A stretch of 32,912 nucleotides of DNA from Nitrospira sp. (GTDB lineage Bacteria > Nitrospirota > Nitrospiria > Nitrospirales > Nitrospiraceae), in contig JAOUPN010000009.1 in the NCBI GenBank assembly GCA_029879905.1, forward strand, positions 1 to 32,912, read 5' to 3'. Shown in pieces: positions 22,716 to 30,692 of this stretch. Positions within the stretch are counted from its first letter, which is position 1. Every line of letters begins with the position of its first letter. The translations under genes and the position numbers were made by a program. The notes below the pieces were generated by a model that searched no databases, was not told the origin of the DNA, and saw nothing but the letters and a program-made list of their open reading frames with translations.

Positions 22716-23732
22716 ATGGCCGTCCCCGTATCTCAGATGTATAGTGTCGCCAGCTATGTTCTCTCGAATAAGCTCAGAGGCGTTAAGCGGTATCCGTTGG
22801 TCCTGATGCTTGAACCGCTGTTCCGTTGTAATCTGGCTTGTGCTGGCTGTGGAAAAATTCAATATCCTGACCACATTCTTGATAAGCGGTTGACGCCGGA
22901 GCAATGCTGGGACGCAGCGGAGGAATGTGGTGCGCCGATCGTGGCCATCCCCGGCGGTGAGCCGCTGATCCATCCGGAAATCGGACGGATCGTTGAGGGG
23001 TTGGTGGCGCAGAAGCGGTATCTCTATGTCTGTACCAACGCGATTTTGATGGAGCGTAAACTCAAGGAGTTTACCCCGTCGCAGTACTTGACCTTTAGTG
23101 TGCATATGGACGGGCTGAAGAACGAACACGATTTGGCCGTGTGTCGAGACGGGGTGTACGAGGTCGCAGTGAGGGCGATCAAGGAGGCCTTGAAGTTGGG
23201 GCATCGTGTGACGACGAATACGACGCTCTTTGACGATGCGAATCCGGATCGGGTGCGGAAGTTTTTCGATGAGATGATGGCTCTCGGTGTCGAAGGTATG
23301 ATGATTTCGCCGGGCTATAGCTATCACAAAGCTCCTGACCAGCAACATTTTTTGAAGAAGTCTCGGACGAAAGAACTGTTTTCCAGGATACTCAGTAATC
23401 CAAAGGGGTCGTGGAAGTTCAATCAGTCCCCGTTGTTTTTGGATTTCTTAATGGGAAAGAGGGAATATCAGTGCACGCCATGGGGAAACCCGACCTATAA
23501 TGTCTTCGGCTGGCAGCGACCGTGTTATCTCCTGCAGGAAGGATATGCAAAAACCTTCCGCGAATTGCTGGATACCACCGAGTGGCAGGACTATGGAACA
23601 AGTAAGAATGAGAAATGTGCCGAATGTATGGTGCATTGTGGGTATGAAGCTTCGGCGGTAAGCGATACGTTCGGTACGGTGTCAGGCTTTGCACGCACGG
23701 CGAAGTTGACCATGCTGCCGACTTCCCGGTAG
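22716..23732 (+). CDS. hpnH: Adenosylhopane synthase, radical SAM protein HpnH
   Basis: A radical SAM enzyme which, by family knowledge, joins a 5'-deoxyadenosyl radical to hopene (diploptene) to give adenosylhopane, the first step of side-chain extension. The protein is 338 residues. The cluster motif Cys-x3-Cys-x2-Cys is FRCNLACAGCGK with Cys38, Cys42 and Cys45. The SAM-binding GGEP motif is in AIPGGEPLIHPEI. The N-terminal AVPVSQMYSVASYVL and the cysteine-rich C-terminal part (KNEKCAECMVHCGYEASAV) are characteristic of HpnH. The start at ATG 22716 follows AAGGAG (22704-22709). Its product is the substrate of HpnG, encoded about 11 kb upstream, so the three hopanoid genes are split between two units here. 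Confidence 0.95.
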   Translation: MAVPVSQMYSVASYVLSNKLRGVKRYPLVLMLEPLFRCNLACAGCGKIQYPDHILDKRLTPEQCWDAAEECGAPIVAIPGGEPLIHPEIGRIVEGLVAQKRYLYVCTNAILMERKLKEFTPSQYLTFSVHMDGLKNEHDLAVCRDGVYEVAVRAIKEALKLGHRVTTNTTLFDDANPDRVRKFFDEMMALGVEGMMISPGYSYHKAPDQQHFLKKSRTKELFSRILSNPKGSWKFNQSPLFLDFLMGKREYQCTPWGNPTYNVFGWQRPCYLLQEGYAKTFRELLDTTEWQDYGTSKNEKCAECMVHCGYEASAVSDTFGTVSGFARTAKLTMLPTSR

Positions 23733-23781
23733 TCACCTCATGCGCTATTTGTGGACTTTGGGGTGGGTGTAATTTCTATGG

Positions 23782-23802
23782 CGGTCTCATGTGCGGAGAC
23801 CG
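23782..23802 (+). other. Short hairpin between hpnH and the next gene
   Basis: CGGTCTC (23782-23788) pairs with GAGACCG (23796-23802) around a 7-base loop. No T-run follows, so this is not a convincing terminator. It ends about 20 bases before the next start codon and could be an mRNA structure or a protein-binding dyad. Confidence 0.3.
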
Positions 23803-23822
23803 TGTGAAAGACGTTCACGATT

Positions 23823-24215
23823 ATGACGGACTCAACGGCTCAAGGTGCTGATCATACGGACTCACTCGAGGGACGGGTATTTAGACCGGCGTCTTCCGCT
23901 GAGCTGGAGGAAGCCGTCGACTTGGCCTTTGATTACCGAGGTGATGTGACCTTGGGGCTTGCCTCCGGTGAAGTCCTTGTCGGGTACCTCTTCAACCGGC
24001 ATGTGAAAGGCGAGTGTCCCTCCGTTGAGTTCTTTCCGGAGGACGAATCTGTGTCTCGAACCATTCCCTATTCGACGATAGCATCCATTGCCTTTACGGG
24101 CGAGGATACGGCGAATGGTAAGTCGTGGGAGGCATGGGTGTCCAAAAAAGAATCGGAGCGACGGGCCGAAGCACAGCGGGTAGAGGAGGACGCACGCAGT
24201 CGCGGATTGCTCTAG
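23823..24215 (+). CDS. Conserved-looking hypothetical protein next to hpnH
   Basis: A 130-residue soluble protein with no signal peptide or membrane segment. The middle (residues about 40-95) is a small beta-rich module, DVTLGLASGEVLVGYLFNR then VEFFPEDE and RTIPYSTIASIAFTGEDT, whose pattern of short strands and a closing Ile-x-x-Ile-x-Phe strand resembles small SH3/Sm-like barrels. The C-terminus is a charged helix rich in Glu, Arg and Lys. I do not recognise a named family. It follows hpnH by 90 bases with a hairpin in between and could be read through from the hpnH promoter. The ribosome binding site before ATG 23823 is weak. A link to hopanoids is only positional. Confidence 0.7.
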   Translation: MTDSTAQGADHTDSLEGRVFRPASSAELEEAVDLAFDYRGDVTLGLASGEVLVGYLFNRHVKGECPSVEFFPEDESVSRTIPYSTIASIAFTGEDTANGKSWEAWVSKKESERRAEAQRVEEDARSRGLL

Positions 24216-24376
24216 TTGTCTATGTGCATACATGCATTTCTTGCAATCGGTGGGTGGCCGGAATCTCTCTCGCCGTATGTGTTTGCCTATCGGTGCTCTT
24301 GCCTCTGAATGGGCCTGTCTCTTTCTCAATATCTCGCAAATTCAGTTCTCAGTATCATTGACAAAAACGGGGGGTT

Positions 24377-25003
24377 ATGCTACAAAACCCCGCCCAAAAT
24401 AAGGCGCTCGCCGTAGTGGGCGTGATGTTTGGGAGAATGTTCGAGTCTCTGGCGACCGGCAAGAATGTGGCTCAGTTTACAACGAGACAGATAGGTAGAA
24501 TCTGGCTGGCCACGAGTGCGTGCTGTGCGCTTTTGGGTGGTGTGCTTCCTTCGGAGGTGACGGCCACACATGAAGCCGATCACCGGTTTGCGGTTGAAGG
24601 GTACGTCTGTGGGGCTGACGGGAAGGCCGTCGCCAATGTCGATGTTCTCGTAAAAGATACGAAGATTCCGTCCGGACAGGTTGTTAGGACCGACAATTAC
24701 GGATATTACAAAGCGACGTTTCATCTCCATAATGAGAACCTCGGCGATCCGATTTTAGTGGAGGCCGAGGGGGAGCAGCAGCACCGTAAGGTCGAGTTTG
24801 ATCCAAAAGATCTTGAGTCAGAGCGGAAAATACGAGTGAGCTTTGGCACAGGTTGCGAAGCGGATGATCCTCCTCTGTGGCTTTGGGTCGGCATCGGGGT
24901 CGTAGTTGCGGGGGCCGGGGGGGTTGTCGGGATGAAGGTCATCCGTTCACAGCAAAAGCGTGAACGGGCAAAGGGAAAATCGCAGGGGAAAAGGAAGTCG
25001 TAA
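24377..25003 (+). CDS. Exported, C-terminally anchored protein with a carboxypeptidase-regulatory-like domain
   Basis: A 208-residue protein. A hydrophobic stretch at about 42-58 (RIWLATSACCALLGGVL) followed by SEVTATHEA looks like a late signal peptide or anchor. Residues about 74-155 form a beta-sandwich like the carboxypeptidase regulatory/transthyretin-type domain, with VEGYVCGADGKAVANVDVLVKD and a DNYGYYKATFHLH segment. A second membrane helix (about 167-188, LWLWVGIGVVVAGAGGVVG) is followed by a very basic tail. This suggests a periplasmic domain with a cytoplasmic basic C-terminus. ATG 24377 has GGGGGG just upstream; ATG 24425 is an alternative that would shorten the region before the signal sequence. 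It is cut off from the respiratory operon by a strong terminator. Function unknown. Confidence 0.7.
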   Translation: MLQNPAQNKALAVVGVMFGRMFESLATGKNVAQFTTRQIGRIWLATSACCALLGGVLPSEVTATHEADHRFAVEGYVCGADGKAVANVDVLVKDTKIPSGQVVRTDNYGYYKATFHLHNENLGDPILVEAEGEQQHRKVEFDPKDLESERKIRVSFGTGCEADDPPLWLWVGIGVVVAGAGGVVGMKVIRSQQKRERAKGKSQGKRKS

Positions 25004-25103
25004 TCACCGATGACGATCTTTGAAGTCGAGGTGCTCCTCGTGAGATCAGTCAAAGTGTGGGCGGGGTCCCGTGCGCAGGCCAATTGAGGGTATCGTAATT
25101 GGG

Positions 25104-25153
25104 AACGCTTTTACAGGGATGGCGTCATCCACGTAGAAGCGTTTTTTATTTTT
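25104..25153 (+). terminator. Strong intrinsic terminator
   Basis: AACGCTTTTAC (25104-25114) pairs with GTAGAAGCGTT (25133-25143) over 11 positions, with one G-U wobble. The enclosed loop contains a further GGATG/CATCC stem. The 3' arm runs directly into T-rich sequence (TTTTTTATTTTT, to 25153). It ends the transcription unit of the preceding gene and isolates the respiratory operon from hpnH-side transcription. Confidence 0.85.
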
Positions 25154-25216
25154 GGTGTGGCATGCGCCTGTGCGCCCATAATGCCTGAAACGTTAATCGA
25201 AGGGGCGTGAGAGCCT

Positions 25217-25741
25217 GTGAGATTCGAGTGGATGTCGGTTCGATCGATCGGCGTGACGGTTATCGGTCTTGTGTTGGGGAGCGGATGGTTGGCCGGCTGT
25301 GAGGGGCAGAATGAAGGGCCGATCGTGCCTCCGCCTCCAGCTCCTGCAGAATATGTCGATAAACATATGCCGGTAAAGTGGTGGGGGGATGTCGAGAAGC
25401 TGGAGGAGGGGCGCAAGCTCTATGACGGCGAGGCAAATCCCGATGTCAATTGCGCCAAGTGTCATGGGAAGGACGGGAAACCTGTAAAGGCGGGGGCGAC
25501 GGATTTCCGAAACCGCGAGCGCATGGAATTGTATTCCGACTCCGTCTGGTTCTGGCGTATTGCCGAAGGTGTGCCGAATACGAGAATGAAGGGCTGGAAG
25601 AGTAAGTTGTCAGAGGAAGATATCTGGAGGCTGGTGCTGTTTGAGCGCAGCTTTGCATTGAAGGGGAAAGCCTGGGATGCGGGGCAGAGGCAATGGGTTG
25701 CGATGGATGCTGTCGCTGTGACGGCGGGAGACGGCCGCTAG
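25217..25741 (+). CDS. Monohaem c-type cytochrome, predicted lipoprotein
   Basis: A 174-residue exported class I-type cytochrome c. The N-terminus has basic residues, a hydrophobic core and a lipobox LAGC with Cys28, so it is probably lipid-anchored on the periplasmic side. A proline-rich linker follows (PPPPAPAEY). The single haem site is CAKCH at 79-83, and Met124 in NTRMKGW is the likely sixth ligand, followed by an SEEDIWRLVLFERS helix typical of the C-terminal cytochrome c helix. The start is GTG 25217 with a GAAGGGGCG sequence upstream. As first gene of the operon after the terminator, it is a natural electron carrier for the following bc-type and bd-like subunits. Confidence 0.88.
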   Translation: MRFEWMSVRSIGVTVIGLVLGSGWLAGCEGQNEGPIVPPPPAPAEYVDKHMPVKWWGDVEKLEEGRKLYDGEANPDVNCAKCHGKDGKPVKAGATDFRNRERMELYSDSVWFWRIAEGVPNTRMKGWKSKLSEEDIWRLVLFERSFALKGKAWDAGQRQWVAMDAVAVTAGDGR

Positions 25742-25845
25742 GCGTGGGGTTAACCGGATGGAGCGGGTTGCCGGGTGTTCCATCGGAAACCATGACGGAT
25801 TGCATGGGCATCCCAGTGTCGGGTGAGAGAGAAAATTCAGGGTTT

Positions 25846-25860
25846 ACCTGGTAGCCAGGT
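25846..25860. promoter_or_regulatory. Short perfect dyad upstream of the bd-like gene
   Basis: ACCTGG and CCAGGT flank a TAG spacer (25846-25860), within the 274-base gap between the cytochrome c lipoprotein and the bd-like gene. It lacks a T-run and could be an operator or an mRNA hairpin. The rest of this gap holds no gene I can recognise. Confidence 0.25.
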
Positions 25861-26015
25861 GACCGATGATATGTGGTATTGTTCGGCACACGTTTGGGGA
25901 AGTGTTGTGCGTCGAATATTGTGAGGGGTAGAGATCGATCTCGCAAGAGTTCACTTCGGCAAGAGTCAATGGTGAGTCTTGGTTGAATCTTGGAAGAGTG
26001 GGGCGTTGAGGGACT

Positions 26016-27728
26016 ATGAATATACCGCCACGTAATCTTATAGGGGTGATGGCGTTTCTCGCACTGTGTGTGGCGGGCGTCTCCAGCGTCTATGCGCAGG
26101 CGCCCGGATCGCCTGCGGTGCAGTTTCCGTATACGGGCAACCGGACGGCGGTCTGGATTGTTGCTCAGCTGCACACATTATTGGGGGCGTTCATACTCGG
26201 GGCTCCTATTTTCGTCGTGATGGCGGAATGGTTGGGGTTCCGCAAGCAGGATCCACGGTATGATCGTATGGCGAAGGAGGTCACGAAGATCACGGTGATC
26301 CTCTTTAGTATGACCGCGCTGACCGGTGGGTTGTTCATTTTTGTCCTACTGGCCACTTATCCGCAATTTACGACCTGGTTTGTCAATCAGTTCTATATGG
26401 TATTTGCGGTGATTTATCCCCTCCTGTTCATCGTGGGAACCATTGTGTTGTATGCCTATTTCTACACATGGGATGCCTGGAAGGGAGAGAAGAAGGGGCG
26501 GCACATTGCTCTTGGCGTACTGCTCAATTTCCTCTGCATGGCCACAATGTTTGTGGTCAACGGCCCGACATCCTTTATGAACACACCGGTACAGGTCGAA
26601 GGGATCTCGGCTGCGGAGGCGCTTGCCGCGGCAAGTTTGTGGGACAAAATCGCCAACGTCAGTTGGATGCCGCTCAATCTCCATCGGATCGACGGGAACG
26701 TGGCCTTCGGCGGGTTTGTCGTGGGCCTGATTGCCGCCTACATGTATATGGGGGCAAAAAACTCCGAGGAGCGTGCGTATTACGATTGGATGGGGTTTGT
26801 CGGTAACTTGATTGCCGTGGGCGCGATGCTCCTTCAACCGTTTACCGGACTGTTGTTGGCCTATGAAATGTGCGACTACGACTTTTCGTTTTGCCCCTAC
26901 ATGATGGCTGATCAGCTCTCGATGTTTTTCGAGATGCAGGGTGCGGTCATCGGGGTGATGTTCTTGGGATGCAACTATTATGTCTGGCTCAATCTGCGTC
27001 GCATCGAAGGGATTGAGAACGTCAGGATGACCATATTGGCTCCGATCGTGATGGTGTTGTCTCCGGTGGTCATGGTCGCCGTGTTTACGGAGTACTGGAT
27101 CCCTGAGCCGATGTCTCTGGCCTTCCTTGTGCCGTTTGTGTTGAGCCCCTTTATCTTTGGGCGATTTATTCCCCTGACGGTTTCCGTGGAAACCATCATG
27201 AAGGTCACCTTCTTGATGGTCGTGGTGAGTACCGCAATCTGGGTTATTCCAAACGGCTTTGCAGCCACGGAAGGCAGATTGACGGAAGAGTTGCAATTGC
27301 CCGAAGCGTGGGAAATTCTCGGAAAGATGCCGACCAAACTTGGGGCAATTTTCTCATTGGTGTTTGTGACCGTGGTGAATTACGTCCTCTACGGGAGGGT
27401 CATACGCCAAGGGACGATTGTTTGGGGGAAGATCGACGGGGTGTCGCAATTTCTCCTCATTTTCCTGGCCTTCACCTCTATCTGGGCTATGGGGTTGATG
27501 GGCGCCGTTCGGTCGTTGTTGCGCAAGTTTTTCCATAGCTATAACTTGATTCCGGATTTTACGGCCGAATCATTCACGCCGACGCTCTCGTCCTCAGCGT
27601 GGTTGATTACCGGAATCGCACTGGTCTTTTTCGTGATTGTCAGCGCGGCGATTTTTATTGCCCTCCGGTCCGTGGTATTGAAAGAACGCGAGCCGGAAGG
27701 AGTGCCTGTCCACGCCGGAAACAAGTAA
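26016..27728 (+). CDS. Cytochrome bd-like quinol oxidase subunit I homologue (divergent), copy A
   Basis: A 570-residue polytopic membrane protein with about 14 hydrophobic segments. An N-terminal signal-like stretch ends near VYAQAP, before the first conserved helix. Histidines fit haem-ligand positions of CydA: His53 in WIVAQLHTLLGAF (helix I) and His223 in MPLNLHRIDGNVAFGG, with His163 a further candidate. However, the CydA hallmark GRQPW segment and a recognisable Q-loop are not seen, and no CydB gene is present. So this is a bd-like protein, not a canonical terminal oxidase. Divergent bd-like proteins of this type are known from Nitrospira. It is followed after 69 bases by a cytochrome c gene and shares strong similarity with the incomplete gene at 31723. 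It may form a membrane module of the bc-type complex; oxidase activity is unproven. Confidence 0.8.
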   Translation: MNIPPRNLIGVMAFLALCVAGVSSVYAQAPGSPAVQFPYTGNRTAVWIVAQLHTLLGAFILGAPIFVVMAEWLGFRKQDPRYDRMAKEVTKITVILFSMTALTGGLFIFVLLATYPQFTTWFVNQFYMVFAVIYPLLFIVGTIVLYAYFYTWDAWKGEKKGRHIALGVLLNFLCMATMFVVNGPTSFMNTPVQVEGISAAEALAAASLWDKIANVSWMPLNLHRIDGNVAFGGFVVGLIAAYMYMGAKNSEERAYYDWMGFVGNLIAVGAMLLQPFTGLLLAYEMCDYDFSFCPYMMADQLSMFFEMQGAVIGVMFLGCNYYVWLNLRRIEGIENVRMTILAPIVMVLSPVVMVAVFTEYWIPEPMSLAFLVPFVLSPFIFGRFIPLTVSVETIMKVTFLMVVVSTAIWVIPNGFAATEGRLTEELQLPEAWEILGKMPTKLGAIFSLVFVTVVNYVLYGRVIRQGTIVWGKIDGVSQFLLIFLAFTSIWAMGLMGAVRSLLRKFFHSYNLIPDFTAESFTPTLSSSAWLITGIALVFFVIVSAAIFIALRSVVLKEREPEGVPVHAGNK

Positions 27729-27797
27729 GAGTCGGCCCGGTCGGGGTCATTCATTTGTGCGCATCCGGTGCCGTGTCGGCACAACAGAGGAGTTGTT

Positions 27798-28613
27798 ATG
27801 GGGAAAGTGATTGTCAAAGTCCTCATCGGCCTTGTGGCCGCTGCCGGCTTCTGGTTCACATCGATGGCGATGGGATTCCCGCCGGTTTTCCAGACGATGT
27901 TCATCGTGTTCGCCTTGACCGGCACCTTCGTATTTCTCTTGTTGGATGTTCCGCATACCACTCCCCCGAGTGGCGTGGTCGGATTGATTTCCGTCATCGG
28001 GTTTTTTTGCCTCGTCGGTTTGGGCTACGGAGCAGCCGCATCTCTCTGGCCGCAGTTTGAAACCGGAGACGAGCAGGAGAAGATTGCCAAGGTACTTAAC
28101 GGGAAAGAGAATCCGCTTGATCCGTGGAACGCCGAGGAAATTACCAATCGAATTAAAGAACTTGATGAGAAGGGAAAGGCTCTCGCCGAGCGCATGAAAA
28201 ATTTGGGCGGCGATCAATCTGCCGTCGCAGCAGCAGCCGCAGTCGCCAGTGTTGCGCCTGCTACCGGCGGTGGAGGCGAGGGCGGCGGCGGAGATATTAT
28301 GAAGCTCGGCGAGGAGCAATGGCAGCTGCAGGAATGCTACAACTGCCATAAAATTCGGGGTGAGGGGGGCAAGAAGCGCGGTCCAGAACTGGATAATATC
28401 GGATCGCTCCTGACGATGGAGGAGATCAAGCTCAAGATTCTCGACCCCAAGAGCTTTATGGCTGAAGGATTTGAGAAGGAGTGGGAAAAGGGCCGGATGC
28501 CCGACAAGTTTAAGGACGTGATGAGCGACTCGGAAGTCGTCGCCTTGGCCACATGGCTCTCAGAATTCAAGAATACGTCTGTTGCCACTCCGAAGCCGAT
28601 TAAGAAGAAGTGA
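27798..28613 (+). CDS. Membrane-anchored monohaem cytochrome c
   Basis: A 271-residue protein. The first 85 residues form three hydrophobic helices (about 4-24, 28-48 and 58-80). A charged helical region and an Ala/Gly-rich flexible linker (about residues 135-165, with GGGGEGGGG) then lead to a C-terminal cytochrome c domain. The haem site is CYNCH at 180-184, and a Met in GRMPDKF is the likely distal ligand. This architecture resembles the tethered cytochromes of bc-type complexes, where a flexible linker lets the haem swing to its partner. ATG 27798 is chosen over the upstream GTG 27768 because AGAGGAG (27786-27792) precedes it. The stop overlaps the Rieske start by one base (TGATG), indicating translational coupling. 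Confidence 0.87.
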   Translation: MGKVIVKVLIGLVAAAGFWFTSMAMGFPPVFQTMFIVFALTGTFVFLLLDVPHTTPPSGVVGLISVIGFFCLVGLGYGAAASLWPQFETGDEQEKIAKVLNGKENPLDPWNAEEITNRIKELDEKGKALAERMKNLGGDQSAVAAAAAVASVAPATGGGGEGGGGDIMKLGEEQWQLQECYNCHKIRGEGGKKRGPELDNIGSLLTMEEIKLKILDPKSFMAEGFEKEWEKGRMPDKFKDVMSDSEVVALATWLSEFKNTSVATPKPIKKK

Positions 28614-29548
28614 TGTTGCAACCGAAGTTGAAATCAAAGGTCCGTTGTACCGATTGCGATATCGGTGAAGTGTCGAAAGTCATCCTTGATCCGCTGTCCC
28701 ATGAGATCAGCCACATTGTGGTGTCCATGAATGGAAGCGGTGAGCGCCAAGTCATGATGGCGATGGTGCAAGAGGTGGCAGTCGATCTCGTCTCCTTGCA
28801 TGTCCCCTCTGCCGAGATTGTCGCGTTGCCTCCCTTCAAGCGCGACGATTATGTCACGACCCATGAGGTGGAAATTTCGCATCTTGAAGACCGTCTCGAC
28901 GTGGTCCCTGGTGAAATCCTTGTCCCCTTCCCCGACCTTGAAAAAGACGTCAAGCGTCGGACGTTCTTCATGAATTTTACCCATGTGATCGGCTTTCTGA
29001 TCGGTCTACCCATCGCCTATCCGATTTTGCGGTTCATCATGAAGCCCATGTATGCTCCGTTTGACAACGGCTGGATTCAGGTGGGGAATGTCTCCAAGAT
29101 CAAGCAAGATGATGTGGGGACACAATTCCAGTATAACAAGAAGGTCAAGGAAGCCTACATGCCGGAGGCTGATGTCGAAAAATCTGTCTGGATCCTCAAG
29201 GCGAGCTCCGAGGTGCTGGAAAAATTTTACGAGGATAAGGATCAAGATTTTCATGACGCGTCGGGAAAAGTTATTTGGACGAACAAAAAGGAATTCCCCT
29301 ATATTGCCTTTTCCGGAAAGTGCCCCCATTTAGGTTGTGCGTTTAAATGGCGCAAGCATAAGACCTTAGGGCAAGTGTTTCTTTGTCCCTGTCATCTGAG
29401 TATTTATGATGCAACGGGGAAAATACTCGATGGGCCGGCGCCCCGCGCGCTTGATGCGTTGCCGATCAGAGTCTCAGCGAGCGGGGAAGTCGAAATTATT
29501 GATATGGAATTTAAGGCCGGCATTAAGAATCAAATCCGGATCATTTAA
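28613..29548 (+). CDS. Rieske iron-sulfur protein with N-terminal PRC-barrel-like domain
   Basis: A 311-residue subunit of a quinol:cytochrome c (bc-type) complex. The C-terminal Rieske domain has the two cluster motifs CPHLGC (Cys237, His239, Cys242) and CPCH (Cys258, Cys260, His261), which bind a 2Fe-2S cluster that oxidises quinol. A hydrophobic helix at about 122-142 (THVIGFLIGLPIAYPILRF) anchors it in the membrane. Unusually, the first 105 or so residues form a separate domain (VRCTDCDIGEVSKVILDP, HIVVSMNGSGERQVMMAMVQ) that looks like a PRC-barrel, on the other side of that helix and so probably cytoplasmic. Translation starts at ATG 28613, overlapping the previous stop. Cytochrome b follows directly after this gene's stop. 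Confidence 0.9.
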   Translation: MLQPKLKSKVRCTDCDIGEVSKVILDPLSHEISHIVVSMNGSGERQVMMAMVQEVAVDLVSLHVPSAEIVALPPFKRDDYVTTHEVEISHLEDRLDVVPGEILVPFPDLEKDVKRRTFFMNFTHVIGFLIGLPIAYPILRFIMKPMYAPFDNGWIQVGNVSKIKQDDVGTQFQYNKKVKEAYMPEADVEKSVWILKASSEVLEKFYEDKDQDFHDASGKVIWTNKKEFPYIAFSGKCPHLGCAFKWRKHKTLGQVFLCPCHLSIYDATGKILDGPAPRALDALPIRVSASGEVEIIDMEFKAGIKNQIRII

Positions 29549-30661
29549 ATGCAACAGCCGACTGTTTCAAACGAGCCGTCAACTACGATCGAGAAGATCG
29601 TCGACTTTCTGGATGCCCGCGTTGGCCTGAAAGAAATCCAGGCCAAGATGCTGAACGAGCCGATCCCGGGAGGATCCCGGTGGGCCTATGTGTTCGGCTC
29701 GATCCTCCTCTTTATTTTCGGCATGCAGGCCCTGACCGGCATCTTGCTCATGTTCTACTATGTGCCGACGGCGGACCATGCTTACGCGAGCACGCAATAC
29801 ATTATTCATGATGTCGATTACGGGTGGTTTTTGCTGGGATATCACTTTTGGGGATCCAGCGCGATGGTGGTCTGCGTCATCGCCCACATGTCCCAGGTGT
29901 TTCTCTGGGGAGCCTACAAGCCGCCCCGTGAGTTGCTGTGGCTGGTTGGGCTCGCGCTCTTTGGGATTGTCATTGGTTTTGGATTTACGGGGTATTTGTT
30001 GCCTTGGGATCAGCGGGCCTATTGGGCCACGACCGTGGGCGTGGAAATGGTGGATAAGGTGCCGCTGTTCGGCGACTTTCTGGCCCGGTTTCTCAAGGGT
30101 GGGCCGACTCCCGGCCAAATGACGCTGAGTCGATTCTTCGTGATCCATGTAATGATTCTTCCCGCTGCTCTGATGGCCCTCGCGGGGTTGCATCTCTTCC
30201 TGTTTCGTGTCGCCGCACCGGCCGGACCGTTTCAGGGAACACCGGAGGAGATCAAGGCCAAGACCGACTACTTTTTCCCACGGCAAATTTGGAAGGACAT
30301 GGTGGGAATGGCCGCCGTCTTTCTTACGATCTGTGGCCTGGCCTTCTGGGAGCCGGTAGTGCTACTGGAGGAGGCCACCCCTGATCCCGGAGAGTATCAT
30401 CCGGAGCCCGAGTGGTACTTTCTCTTTTATTTCCAGTTGCTGCGGCTCAAGATGTTTGCAGGAGAGTTCGGGCAGTTTATGGGGGCCGTCGCATTGCCTG
30501 TGTTGTTCATGGCTCTGCTTGTTGCGCTTCCATTTTTCGATAAGGACCCTGAGCGGAATATTTTTAAACGGCCGGTGGCGTTGATCAGCTGGATTTTTAT
30601 CATGGCGGTCATCGCCATATTTACCGTCTCTTCCGTCATTAACCGAGAATTCCTGGATTAA
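29549..30661 (+). CDS. Cytochrome b (b6-type fused with subunit IV-like region)
   Basis: A 370-residue haem-b subunit with about seven membrane helices. The two pairs of haem-binding histidines are His99/His113 and His200/His215. The second pair is separated by 14 residues, the b6-type spacing, rather than 13 as in mitochondrial-type bc1. The quinol-site motif PEWY is present at 285-288 in PEPEWYFLFYFQLLR, a position found in subunit IV of b6f complexes, so the two parts are fused here. GFGFTGYLLPWDQRAYW fits the region after the second helix pair. It starts at ATG 29549 immediately after the Rieske stop. With Rieske and cytochrome c upstream, the core of a complex III-like enzyme is complete. 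Confidence 0.94.
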   Translation: MQQPTVSNEPSTTIEKIVDFLDARVGLKEIQAKMLNEPIPGGSRWAYVFGSILLFIFGMQALTGILLMFYYVPTADHAYASTQYIIHDVDYGWFLLGYHFWGSSAMVVCVIAHMSQVFLWGAYKPPRELLWLVGLALFGIVIGFGFTGYLLPWDQRAYWATTVGVEMVDKVPLFGDFLARFLKGGPTPGQMTLSRFFVIHVMILPAALMALAGLHLFLFRVAAPAGPFQGTPEEIKAKTDYFFPRQIWKDMVGMAAVFLTICGLAFWEPVVLLEEATPDPGEYHPEPEWYFLFYFQLLRLKMFAGEFGQFMGAVALPVLFMALLVALPFFDKDPERNIFKRPVALISWIFIMAVIAIFTVSSVINREFLD

Positions 30662-30692
30662 GGCCGGACCCACGACGCCGGAATGATTGCAC

